Origin: a virus | Reading direction: 5' to 3' (one strand) | Length of the DNA stretch: 64,000 bases | IMG/VR virus record: IMGVR_UViG_3300025697_000021 | Span: 1-64,000 of that record | Shown here: positions 54,879 to 62,645 of the stretch, piece after piece | Layout: every line of letters starts with the position of its first letter | Position numbering within the stretch: position 1 is the stretch's first letter | The notes under the pieces: model-generated | Seen by the model: the letters and a program-made list of their open reading frames with translations, nothing else | What the model was told of the DNA's origin: nothing | The model's database searches: none | Position numbers and translations under genes: made by a program

Positions 54879-55292
54879 CTAGACCCTCCAAATCACGGGT
54901 TTACCCCACCTAGACGCAGCTTCGATCTCAGTAACCATCCCACCGGTCGGCTCTTTAGCATAAACCCAAAGCTCATTACAGCTGAAAAGTAATGATAGGC
55001 AGAACGCCATACCTTGCTCCTCTGTAACCGAAGACTCAGGACCTTCTGACATTCCGGGAGGAAACGCCAGTATAGGTGCTATAGGTACTATAACCTCATC
55101 CCAATACAAAGGAATATAAACAAGCTTCTTAAGGTAACCCTCAAGGATAGGCATAGCACCCGCGTTCCTTTGCCCAATCTTATTTACTATATTTTCAACC
55201 TTCTTAATGTTCTTAGTGGGATCTGCCCTGTAGGGGTGGCAAATATAAACTCTTTTCATATTTTCATAGCACTGTAGGTCAATCGTATTCAT
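54879..55292 (-). CDS. DUF4406/deoxyribosyltransferase-like protein
   Basis: 137 residues. KRVYICHPYRADPTKN, a Glu-containing helix, a Pro-rich loop (FPPGMSEGPESS) and GMVTEIEAASRWGKPV follow the DUF4406-like nucleoside 2-deoxyribosyltransferase order, including the late Glu in TEIEAA. The enzyme would act on nucleosides or nucleotide-like signals. AAGGAG precedes ATG 55292. A relative is at 9865-10227. Confidence 0.65.
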   Translation of the reverse strand: MNTIDLQCYENMKRVYICHPYRADPTKNIKKVENIVNKIGQRNAGAMPILEGYLKKLVYIPLYWDEVIVPIAPILAFPPGMSEGPESSVTEEQGMAFCLSLLFSCNELWVYAKEPTGGMVTEIEAASRWGKPVIWRV

Positions 55293-55301
55293 AAACGCTC
55301 C

Positions 55302-56057
55302 TTATATAGGCCAACTCGTAAAATCTTCAATCAATCGCAAATCTTCCCCGCCACCAACAGACACCTCCCGAATAACCGCTCCCCCTAAATGACCATCTGC
55401 CTTAATCTCCAGTAATGAATCCACTTCCCGTTTATACAGAGTAGATATTGCTCCTGGAGTGTAATTGGAAGTTATGATAGTGGGCATACATCGATCTCTC
55501 CTATAATGCAGAACTCTCTGCAATCCTGAAATCATGTTTGCTCTCTTCCACTCTGCCGCATGATCCTCATTCCCCAAATCATCCAGAACTAGCCAATCGC
55601 ACTTCCACAGAGAGTCATCATTTTTAAGCATTTGGGCCATAAAATCCTCAGCATGAATGAAACTATAAGTCCTGCTGGACTTATAGTTCCCCTCTTCAAA
55701 AAAATGTCTTGCAATATGGTACATCAAGTAATGAGCAAGAGTTGTCTTCCCCCTACCACGCTCTTTAGAGAACATATACAAACAGAGCCCTTTATCTTCT
55801 GCGATACTAGGATAGTCTTTGAAATAGTTCACAAACTGCTCACCCTCCTCTATAACAGGAAGTTCATAAGCTTCATTTGTAATAATGTCCAAGGCTTTAC
55901 GAGTAAAGCCCTTGGACAGAAGCCTATTATAGACTCTAAAAACCTTCATACACTCGCACGCTTCTAAGTTATCTAGAAACCCTGATCCCTTGCATACTTC
56001 ACACGACCCTATTAGATCAGACTTTAGAGACATGCATGTACCGCTATTTGAGACCAT
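55302..56057 (-). CDS. DnaC-like helicase loader
   Basis: 251 residues from ATG 56057, or about 243 from ATG 56033; ribosome sites are weak for both. CEVCKGSGF...CEC is a zinc knuckle, followed by an AAA+ core with SKERGRGKTT (Walker A), WLVLDDLGNED (Walker B) and ITSNYTP (sensor 1). This is the DnaC/DnaI layout with an added zinc site. It should load the DnaB-like helicase encoded next to it. Confidence 0.85.
   Translation of the reverse strand: MVSNSGTCMSLKSDLIGSCEVCKGSGFLDNLEACECMKVFRVYNRLLSKGFTRKALDIITNEAYELPVIEEGEQFVNYFKDYPSIAEDKGLCLYMFSKERGRGKTTLAHYLMYHIARHFFEEGNYKSSRTYSFIHAEDFMAQMLKNDDSLWKCDWLVLDDLGNEDHAAEWKRANMISGLQRVLHYRRDRCMPTIITSNYTPGAISTLYKREVDSLLEIKADGHLGGAVIREVSVGGGEDLRLIEDFTSWPI
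55661..55688. repeat. Intragenic hairpin, 12-bp stem
   Basis: Perfect 12-bp stem, 4-base loop, in the DnaC-like gene. Confidence 0.9.
55887..55917. repeat. Intragenic hairpin, 14 bp with one bulge
   Basis: Arms 55887-55900 and 55903-55917 pair over about 14 bp with one bulged base and a very short loop, in the DnaC-like gene. Confidence 0.8.
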
Positions 56058-56698
56058 GTTTCTAGCTCAGACCAGCAATCCCACAATTCTTTTTCTGAGA
56101 TCCACCCAAGCTTCTTACCTTCTTCTTTAAGGTCTGTAGCTTGCGCGTGATCGTCAGATACGTTAACAACATATACTGCGCCGAGGTGGACCATATTAAC
56201 CATGCTACTGTCCTTTCCACCAGCATAAAGAAGTGCCTTTGGTACAATACCTAAATCTCCCATTAAGAGCAGTGCGGATGAATACGATTTAGGTAGAGAT
56301 ACTTCCTCTGCGAATTCTCTCCGGGCTGCCTCTCTAACTATCGTGGCTATGTCTGCTCCGAGGTCAACGGGGTTTATGTGCCCACCTACCCCTACGGACA
56401 AACTACCTTTCAGACGGGTCTCTGCGCCGTCTCTGGAATAGGTAAAATAGCGATCTCCATTCTTGAGTGCAATGTATGGGATAATTTGCTTATATTCTGG
56501 GTTAGTTTCCGCCAACCCTCGGGGTAGGAAGAACGAATGCTTTACGCAATGCTGGAACCAATCCAAATCAGTAGAGTTCTTTGTGAGCCCAAACATCTCC
56601 AAACTTTTTGGATATTGGTCCGTCAACAAACCAGTAAATCCGTACATAAGCTCTTTTTTAAAGACCAATACCAGCTCGTTTTGCTTCTCGATATACAT
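56024..56698 (-). CDS. Nudix-family hydrolase-like protein
   Basis: 224 residues from ATG 56698 (AGGAG five bases upstream). GGHINPVDLGADIATIV, then REAARREFAEEVSL fits the Nudix box with a longer G-E spacing than normal; the flanking beta strands (FFLPRG, GDRYFTYSR) also fit. Long for a Nudix protein, with an unusual N-terminal domain. Substrate could be a modified nucleotide, dNTP or NAD-like molecule. Confidence 0.72.
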   Translation of the reverse strand: MYIEKQNELVLVFKKELMYGFTGLLTDQYPKSLEMFGLTKNSTDLDWFQHCVKHSFFLPRGLAETNPEYKQIIPYIALKNGDRYFTYSRDGAETRLKGSLSVGVGGHINPVDLGADIATIVREAARREFAEEVSLPKSYSSALLLMGDLGIVPKALLYAGGKDSSMVNMVHLGAVYVVNVSDDHAQATDLKEEGKKLGWISEKELWDCWSELETWSQIAVHACL

Positions 56699-56955
56699 TA
56701 GCACTCCTCTTTTTCCCTAGTAAAAATTGCTAGGCGTTCCTCATACACAGCAAGGTCTCCGCACACGCGAATCATCTGCCTAGAGAACTCCACCGAAGAG
56801 GCGCAGTCAGCCTCTAGAATAGCAATACACGCCTTAAGCTCCGCCTTCTTTCGAGCTATCATCTGCATTATATAGTCAATATCGCCTTGAATATCCTCTT
56901 GCAGATGTTTCCTATTCTCTTCCCTGCGCTGTTCCTTACTTTTAAACCAACTCAT
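56698..56955 (-). CDS. Coiled-coil protein, 85 aa
   Basis: ATG 56955 overlaps the previous stop (ATGA) with GGAGG upstream. A single helical coiled coil (KEQRREENRKHLQEDIQGD, RKKAELKACIAILEAD) with three Cys. Function unknown. Confidence 0.62.
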   Translation of the reverse strand: MSWFKSKEQRREENRKHLQEDIQGDIDYIMQMIARKKAELKACIAILEADCASSVEFSRQMIRVCGDLAVYEERLAIFTREKEEC

Positions 56956-58064
56956 CTTTTCCTCCACTTAATAGCCCGGCCTCGGCCAGAAGTTGTGTTG
57001 CCTTCGGCATCCCATAGATTAGGAGATGCCCCCCATTTCATATACTCGTCCCAGGTAGGACTTTGCGTCAATCTTCGAGCGTCCAACCACTCCTCTTTAA
57101 AGAATTCAAAATTATCCGGAGTACACTTAATTACAAAATATGAGTTTACGGCATAATGTCTCTTACCGCGCCGTTGAGTCCCATCCTCATAGTAGTAATG
57201 TCCATCCCCATCCAGCTTAACAACTCTTTTCAACTCATCCCTATCATCTGATGAAGGATGCCACCCTTTTGGGATATAGCCATCAGTCAGCTCACAGTCA
57301 AGTGACAAACCTAGGAAATTCCTAATATCCCGCCAAGGATCGTTAGACTTCTGCTTAAGCTCAGCTATGTCAGGATCTAGAGCATTCACATTAATAATAG
57401 TTCTATACAAAACAGGTTTTTTAGGGAACATTTCTTTAGCTTTCATGAATTTCTCTTCCAACCAAATCTCAGGATCTACGTCCTGAGATTTGAGTTGCCT
57501 AATCCTGTCAATAAGCCTGTGGTAGCCTTCAAAATGCATAGCACCCTTCGTATTATCATCATGACGAACAATGCTACTCTTCTTTAAGGCTGCTTTTCCA
57601 AAGTGCTCAACTTGAAGTTGGATAAATTGAAGAAAAATGTCTGCTGCGTAGTCCAGCTCATCCTGGTCCTTAACATATTTCCGCAATTTAGTCATCCAGG
57701 AGCGTTCGCCTTTATTGTAAAGGAATTTACCAACCCCGGCGTACCGTTCGTACGGTATGACTGGGAATACGAAAGCTGAATAGGCTTCTAGTGAGACATC
57801 CGCCTCGTCCAGATAGTCCATAAGTCCTAAAATTGAATTATGCTGAAATCTGAATGCTTCATATTGATTATCATGCCAAGGATCGATCAAGCCCGTATAT
57901 CCTAGATAACTCCAAATCAACCTAGACATCCCGACCAGGGGACCTTCAATTTCTCTAGCTCTAGCAACCCCACCTACTGGCTGGGGCTTTGCTTTCTTAA
58001 CTTTCTTCACCTTCTTTGCTGGTTTTGATCCTGGCATAGGCATTGTCATTGTAATGGTCGCCAT
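56952..58064 (-). CDS. Hypothetical protein, 370 aa
   Basis: Basic N-terminus (GSKPAKKVKKVKKAKPQ), then an alpha-rich body with many aromatics (LIWSYLGYTGLIDPWHDN, YDEADVSLEAYS-like stretches) and a charged C-terminus (GRGRAIKWRKR). No motif recognised. Sits between the Nudix and SNF2 genes in the replication module; a nucleic-acid-binding role is suggested by charge only. Confidence 0.6.
   Translation of the reverse strand: MATITMTMPMPGSKPAKKVKKVKKAKPQPVGGVARAREIEGPLVGMSRLIWSYLGYTGLIDPWHDNQYEAFRFQHNSILGLMDYLDEADVSLEAYSAFVFPVIPYERYAGVGKFLYNKGERSWMTKLRKYVKDQDELDYAADIFLQFIQLQVEHFGKAALKKSSIVRHDDNTKGAMHFEGYHRLIDRIRQLKSQDVDPEIWLEEKFMKAKEMFPKKPVLYRTIINVNALDPDIAELKQKSNDPWRDIRNFLGLSLDCELTDGYIPKGWHPSSDDRDELKRVVKLDGDGHYYYEDGTQRRGKRHYAVNSYFVIKCTPDNFEFFKEEWLDARRLTQSPTWDEYMKWGASPNLWDAEGNTTSGRGRAIKWRKR
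57463..57492. repeat. Intragenic hairpin, 12-bp stem
   Basis: Perfect 12-bp stem, 6-base loop, in the 56952 gene. Confidence 0.9.
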
Positions 58065-58068
58065 ATTA

Positions 58069-60954
58069 TTACCTCAAATATCGTAAAAGTTCAGCTTTAC
58101 CGATTGATAGGAGTTTCTCGTTCTCTACTGTCAGCGCATCCGCTATATCTCCCTTACCTTCCAATTTCATCCTAACTAGCTCATCCAGCGACCCTACTAC
58201 GTCCAAGAATATCAGCGTAGCAGGTTGCGATCTCATTCTGTCCAACCAGGTAAGCTCACCTACAGTTTTAACACGCCTGTGAATCCTGTCAAGGGATTGT
58301 TTGTACTGAGTATAGGAATAGGGTCGGTCGATATAGATCGCAGTGCGAGCCCTTGCCAAAAAGTCGGTTCCCGTACCTGCTTTAGCTGGAATAGCTGCAG
58401 CAATTCGTATCTTGGGGTCATACTCGAAGGAGTTTGCAAGAGCATCATCGATCTCCACCCCACCACGTATCTTCACAACTCCGTACAGGGCATTCCAGCG
58501 GTCGTAGATGAAGTCGATAGCCCTTCGGTACTCAGACCAGATGATCACCTTCTGCTCGGGGTCTGACATCACCTCCTCGAGGATAGAATCCAATTCGAGG
58601 TACTTCGCGGACTCACAAGTCTCGTCAATGAACTGCGGGTGGTTTAGCAACTGTCTCAGTCGAACCGTTTTTGCACTATCTGCGAAGAACTTGGCCAGGT
58701 TGATCTTACTAGAACTGGAAAGATCTGCTATGATTTCATTGCAGACCGCTTTGTACAGCTTCTCTTGCTTTCCGGAAAGGATAACATCTCTAATAATGGT
58801 AGTCTTATCCGGGAATCCTACCATGTCCTCTTTTGTGCGCCGGATAGAGACTGCCTCTAGTCGGGATTTCAATTCTCCCAGATTTTTGTACCCCACAACC
58901 TTATCAAACGATATTTGACGGGACCGGCGACCCTTCTTCCCGTTTACGCCTTTTTTAGGCTTGAGTGTCATGGTCTTTTTCTCTTTATGTGTGAAATACG
59001 TCTCAAACCTTGAAATATTAGGAAGGTGCTCATTGCTGAGTACTTTCAAAGTTACATACGCATTCATTGGAGACTCTGAAACCGGAGTACCGGTCATCAG
59101 GATAGCTCGGGGCGGCTTCGCCTCCCGGTCCCGTAACTCTGCCAGGAGAGATAGCACGCACTTTGACCTTTTAGCATCATCGTTTTTATACATGTGCCAC
59201 TCGTCTACTATTACCATGTCGAATTTCATGGTTTTCAGGAGCTTAGTAACATCTCCATAGATGGCCTGCTTGCCAGAAGCAATCAGGTTCTCTGGGTGTA
59301 CTAGCATAAGATCCCAGTTACCCGTTTTATGTTTTTTCAAGAATTCAAGAGAAACTTTCCGTCCCGGAGGGATAGACACAGAGGTTAGGTGGGTGTGTTT
59401 TTCGATCTCGCGCCCGAACCCTAGCATAACCGATTTAGGGCAGATTACTAACGTCCTCCGGACCTTAGGACCCAATGAAATTAATGATCCTAGCGCCTGA
59501 ATAGTATTATGAGTTACGATGAAATCATCTGTGATGTACAACTGGTCAGGCGCATCTACAGAAATACACTGAGCTTCCTTTTCTCCCACGCACTCCACCT
59601 TATCAAAGCCTCTCGTAGGAGGGTACTTAGTTCTGGGTTTCCAGACATCAGCTTTCCTAGATAATTTAAAGGGCGTGTCATTTCCGGGAAATGATATGTG
59701 TAACCTGTACGCCAGTTGACCTTCTTTTTTCTTCCCCTTATACGTATACGTAGGTGTTTTAGTGCTAAGAGTAGCCTTTCCACCAAAAGACCACACTAAA
59801 AATTGAGCATCTAGGGCTAGCCGCTCCGATACAGATACATATTCAATATTACTACTTGGGGAACAATACCCGTCCGCGTCAAATAAGCCCCTCAACAGCT
59901 CTAGCCTAGACTCTTTAGATGCAAATTTATAAATATCGGGAATAAACTTAGAGTTAGACTTCCGGCCCATTAAATCTAGGCCCCTAAGCATATCTAAAAC
60001 TACATTAGCATAATGACCTTCAGTTTTAGAAATACCATAAGTTATAGTACCAACACGCCTCCTTATATACACTTCTTCCGGGAGTAGCCTCCCAATATTA
60101 GAAACTACTTCAGCATCCTCAGTCGTAAACGACACATTTTGATGTGATAAGCCTCCATCCCCTAGCAAGAACCCTAGTACATAAGGATGCAGCGGAAGCT
60201 CCCGCTCTTCGAACTCAATAGGCTTAACTATGGGTATATAATGCTTGCGGTTCCCATTTTTATAAAAAAGATCATCTTTAAAATTCTGCAACTGACGTAC
60301 CTTAGGCCTGCACCCTTGATACTTAGAGCTAGGGCTCTGGATATGCCATAGATGCTCTCCACAACATTCCGTAGAAGCTCCATCTGAGAAAGTAACTCTA
60401 TACACAAGACGTTTACCTTGAGGAAAAACTCCAATAACCTTAGAAGTACCCCCTTGCGAGTTAATAATAGGGTCACCTACTTGCACGTCTCCCATTAACA
60501 CCCACCCAGTGGGTGTTAATATCTTAGAGGATAGGGGCTGCGCTTTGCCCACCCCCATCGAATCAAACAAACCGGACCTTCTATTCTGTATGCAATAGGA
60601 TATTCCTGTTAGTTGATCTACGTATGGAACAGTCTTCAGCTTGCCTTCTAGGGATTGCTCCACCAACTCATTGTGAATTCCCTTTTTTATATCGTTGTTC
60701 CTTTTGTCGGAAGCCTGATAGTCCTTTATTAAGGTCATAGCCGCCTTGGTCATCGTGCGCCCCTCGACCAAGCCCATTGAGTCCAACTTCTTTTTAAGAG
60801 CTAACAGATCCATATAACTTAATGTATACACATCTGGCTCAGCCCCTTTCGCAGAAAGGAGCGATCTCAGAAGTAGATACACTCGAGCGTAGAACTCATG
60901 ACTAATGTCCAATTTAGCAGCAAACTCAGTCCCTCTTGCGTCAATCTTGATCAT
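58069..60954 (-). CDS. SNF2-family helicase with an in-frame intein
   Basis: 961 residues before splicing, about 615 after removal of a 346-residue intein. The host protein is an SNF2/Rad54-like DNA translocase: the Walker A DSMGVGK-T is split by the intein after Lys137, then DEWHMYKN (Walker B), TGTPVSES (motif III), and in the C-terminal lobe IWSEYRRAIDF and QSLDRIHRR (motif VI). Probably remodels DNA or replication complexes. Start overlaps the ThyX-like gene by 14 bases. Confidence 0.9.
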   Translation of the reverse strand: MIKIDARGTEFAAKLDISHEFYARVYLLLRSLLSAKGAEPDVYTLSYMDLLALKKKLDSMGLVEGRTMTKAAMTLIKDYQASDKRNNDIKKGIHNELVEQSLEGKLKTVPYVDQLTGISYCIQNRRSGLFDSMGVGKAQPLSSKILTPTGWVLMGDVQVGDPIINSQGGTSKVIGVFPQGKRLVYRVTFSDGASTECCGEHLWHIQSPSSKYQGCRPKVRQLQNFKDDLFYKNGNRKHYIPIVKPIEFEERELPLHPYVLGFLLGDGGLSHQNVSFTTEDAEVVSNIGRLLPEEVYIRRRVGTITYGISKTEGHYANVVLDMLRGLDLMGRKSNSKFIPDIYKFASKESRLELLRGLFDADGYCSPSSNIEYVSVSERLALDAQFLVWSFGGKATLSTKTPTYTYKGKKKEGQLAYRLHISFPGNDTPFKLSRKADVWKPRTKYPPTRGFDKVECVGEKEAQCISVDAPDQLYITDDFIVTHNTIQALGSLISLGPKVRRTLVICPKSVMLGFGREIEKHTHLTSVSIPPGRKVSLEFLKKHKTGNWDLMLVHPENLIASGKQAIYGDVTKLLKTMKFDMVIVDEWHMYKNDDAKRSKCVLSLLAELRDREAKPPRAILMTGTPVSESPMNAYVTLKVLSNEHLPNISRFETYFTHKEKKTMTLKPKKGVNGKKGRRSRQISFDKVVGYKNLGELKSRLEAVSIRRTKEDMVGFPDKTTIIRDVILSGKQEKLYKAVCNEIIADLSSSSKINLAKFFADSAKTVRLRQLLNHPQFIDETCESAKYLELDSILEEVMSDPEQKVIIWSEYRRAIDFIYDRWNALYGVVKIRGGVEIDDALANSFEYDPKIRIAAAIPAKAGTGTDFLARARTAIYIDRPYSYTQYKQSLDRIHRRVKTVGELTWLDRMRSQPATLIFLDVVGSLDELVRMKLEGKGDIADALTVENEKLLSIGKAELLRYLR
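59506..60543 (-). mobile_element. Intein with LAGLIDADG homing endonuclease, class 3-like
   Basis: Residues 138-483 of the SNF2 helicase. Begins Ala-Gln-Pro instead of Cys or Ser and ends THN before Thr484. Block B has ECCGEHLW (Trp203), block F AQCISVDAPDQLY (Cys463), block G IVTHN (Thr481): the W-C-T set that defines class 3 inteins, which splice through an internal Cys. LAGLIDADG motifs at about 258-268 (YVLGFLLGDGG) and 351-362 (LELLRGLFDADG) form the homing endonuclease. Inserted in the helicase Walker A, a common intein target site. Confidence 0.9.
60494..60520. repeat. Intragenic hairpin, 12-bp stem
   Basis: Perfect 12-bp stem, 3-base loop, in the first codons of the intein. Confidence 0.88.
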
Positions 60955-61525
60955 CTAAAGCCTTTTTATGTATATCTGAGAGCTTTGTAACATTGGTGAC
61001 TCGTCCACAAGGCACAGGCTCTGCGCAATACCCCCTCCACCAGGAACAATTCCTCATCAACAAGTTCCCCAAGACCTTATCATACTCGTCCCCGTCATAA
61101 ATTAGAGCACATTTCAATTTTTTCACGAAATCTTGACAAACCCTATGAGACTTATAGCACAAGCGCTTTCGAGCAAGCGAAATAAGCGCTTGTGCATTCG
61201 CATCAAAGCACATATTGATTAGGTTCCCCTGCTTAGCCTCATCCTTATCAGTCACTAAAGAAATCCCGTGATCATCCCGTTGAGAATATACGTGAGGCTC
61301 AAATCCAACAGAATGCCGGACAAGATGAACATGAGCATAATACGGAATATCCTCAATAAACACTCTATACTTAACAGCCCTATCAGAGCTGTGCTCTGAT
61401 AGGAGCATTTCATACCACGTTGAAATATTAGGCATCTTAGTAGTATACATGTCTTTTCCCTGAGTAACCCGCATAACCGGCGTCATGTACTCAGGACCAA
61501 CCAATCGTTCAAACGTTACTTTCAT
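60941..61525 (-). CDS. thyX: ThyX-like (flavin-dependent thymidylate synthase) protein
   Basis: 194 residues from ATG 61525. HLVRHSVGFEPHVYSQRDD resembles the ThyX motif RHR-x5-7-S-x-R; NAQALISLARKRLC and a final Cys pair (RNCSWWRGYC, PVPCG) fit the C-terminal part of ThyX-like proteins. Would make dTMP from dUMP. Several conserved ThyX residues differ, so the activity could have changed. Confidence 0.55.
   Translation of the reverse strand: MKVTFERLVGPEYMTPVMRVTQGKDMYTTKMPNISTWYEMLLSEHSSDRAVKYRVFIEDIPYYAHVHLVRHSVGFEPHVYSQRDDHGISLVTDKDEAKQGNLINMCFDANAQALISLARKRLCYKSHRVCQDFVKKLKCALIYDGDEYDKVLGNLLMRNCSWWRGYCAEPVPCGRVTNVTKLSDIHKKALDDQD
61157..61195. repeat. Intragenic hairpin, 12-bp stem
   Basis: Perfect 12-bp stem, 15-base loop, in the ThyX-like gene. 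Confidence 0.85.
61379..61403. repeat. Intragenic hairpin, 11-bp stem
   Basis: Perfect 11-bp stem, 3-base loop, in the ThyX-like gene. Confidence 0.88.
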
Positions 61526-61526
61526 T

Positions 61527-61955
61527 CTAAAAACCTGTATTGAGAAAATCCTCAATATCTGCCTTCCTTTTGTCCTCCTCTGAAACAGTTCCTATTTCTA
61601 ATATCCTCCCCTTAATCAAAGGATAGTTTTTCATACCTACGTCTCTTAAGGAAACCTCCCGAACCGGGGCCTCTAAATCTGCATAATACAACGACTCAAA
61701 CGTATTCTCGTGGTCCAGGCCAACTCCATTAAGAAAGGTCTTTACGGAAATCTTAATAACATCATCTTCCCCGGCCTCTGTACTACACATATACCAGATC
61801 ATTCCTTTGAATTTACGATCTTTCATAGAAGTTAAAAAAGTACCTTCCCCTCCAGTATTCCAACCAAGCTCTTCATCATTCAAATAGGCTTTCACCGACT
61901 GGGTCTTTTTGTTATTCTTAACTAGTCCTACTTGAATAATTACTTTAACGCTCAT
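61527..61955 (-). CDS. Hypothetical protein, 142 aa
   Basis: ATG 61955, ten bases after AAGGAC, preferred over the one at 61964. Beta-rich (MSVKVIIQVGLVKNNKKT, TKSFKGMIWYMCST-like stretch, DVIKISVKTFLNG) with a helical end. Overlaps the DUF3310 gene. Not recognised. Confidence 0.58.
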   Translation of the reverse strand: MSVKVIIQVGLVKNNKKTQSVKAYLNDEELGWNTGGEGTFLTSMKDRKFKGMIWYMCSTEAGEDDVIKISVKTFLNGVGLDHENTFESLYYADLEAPVREVSLRDVGMKNYPLIKGRILEIGTVSEEDKRKADIEDFLNTGF

Positions 61956-62376
61956 TGTTGTCATAGTCCTTAATGTAATCCGTCAGTGTGCTCTGAACTA
62001 ACCTAAGATGGTATACATTTGCAGATACGTTGTACCAATAGATCTGATAGGCTATCCGTTTTTGCATATCGTTAAATTGTGTATTTTCTTTTATGTACAG
62101 CTCAGGCGTTATGCGCTTCCGCATAAAGATGGGTGGGAGGAAATTGTCATGGTCCAGAAGCTGAGTCTCTACATACCATACAGATTTTTCCAGATCTTGA
62201 CGACCCTTTTTATCCTTGTACCTAAATGTGTACTTAATGATGTTTGCTAAGGTGAAAATCATTCTATTACCAGCAGCGAAAACAAAAGGTTGCATACTAC
62301 CTACATAGTGCTGGTCTTCATTGCCAGGAGTTGCCCCCAAATAAGCATCGAATTTTCTATAGTCATAATCTTCCAA
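61945..62376 (-). CDS. DUF3310-containing protein
   Basis: 143 residues. ANIIKYTFRYKDKKGRQDLE, then KSVWYVE is the DUF3310 (SaV-type) core: an N-x2-KY turn, an aromatic-basic strand and the DL-K helix. The N-terminal part has GATPGNEDQHYVG. DUF3310 proteins are widespread phage nucleotide-metabolism-linked proteins of unknown activity. Function unknown. Confidence 0.7.
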   Translation of the reverse strand: MEDYDYRKFDAYLGATPGNEDQHYVGSMQPFVFAAGNRMIFTLANIIKYTFRYKDKKGRQDLEKSVWYVETQLLDHDNFLPPIFMRKRITPELYIKENTQFNDMQKRIAYQIYWYNVSANVYHLRLVQSTLTDYIKDYDNNER

Positions 62377-62390
62377 AATATGCTCGCTCC

Positions 62391-62645
62391 TTACTTACCC
62401 GCTACCATTTCCGTAAAATCCTGTTTATAGTTATCACAGAATCCATTATAGGCCACGAGGCGACCCACAGTCCAGTGTTCATACTCATCCTTGTCTTCGT
62501 CCTCAGGACCTCTAGAAGACCAGGATGGTACTTCTGAATTATCAGAGTTGCAGTAAAAAATGGGAGCAACTCCCATTACCCTGAGAACGTGCACGCATTT
62601 ACAGTTCTGACACGATCTTACTATTTCATAACTTGGGTGAATCAT
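62391..62645 (-). CDS. 84-aa Cys-cluster protein
   Basis: SCQNCKCVHVLR near the start and FYCNSD and FCDNY later give four or five Cys spaced like a metal or Fe-S site; the middle is acidic (GPEDEDKDEYE). A promoter at 62657-62685 starts only about five bases before ATG 62645, so its leader is very short. Function unknown. Confidence 0.6.
   Translation of the reverse strand: MIHPSYEIVRSCQNCKCVHVLRVMGVAPIFYCNSDNSEVPSWSSRGPEDEDKDEYEHWTVGRLVAYNGFCDNYKQDFTEMVAGK
62559..62577. repeat. Intragenic hairpin, 8-bp stem
   Basis: Perfect 8-bp stem, 3-base loop, in the 62391 gene. Confidence 0.6.

Noticed and set aside
58289-58294. TTGACA-like boxes inside genes (for example 8911, 25408, 43188, 46595, 50745, 58289)
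   Set aside because: None has a reasonable -10 box at 16-18 bp.
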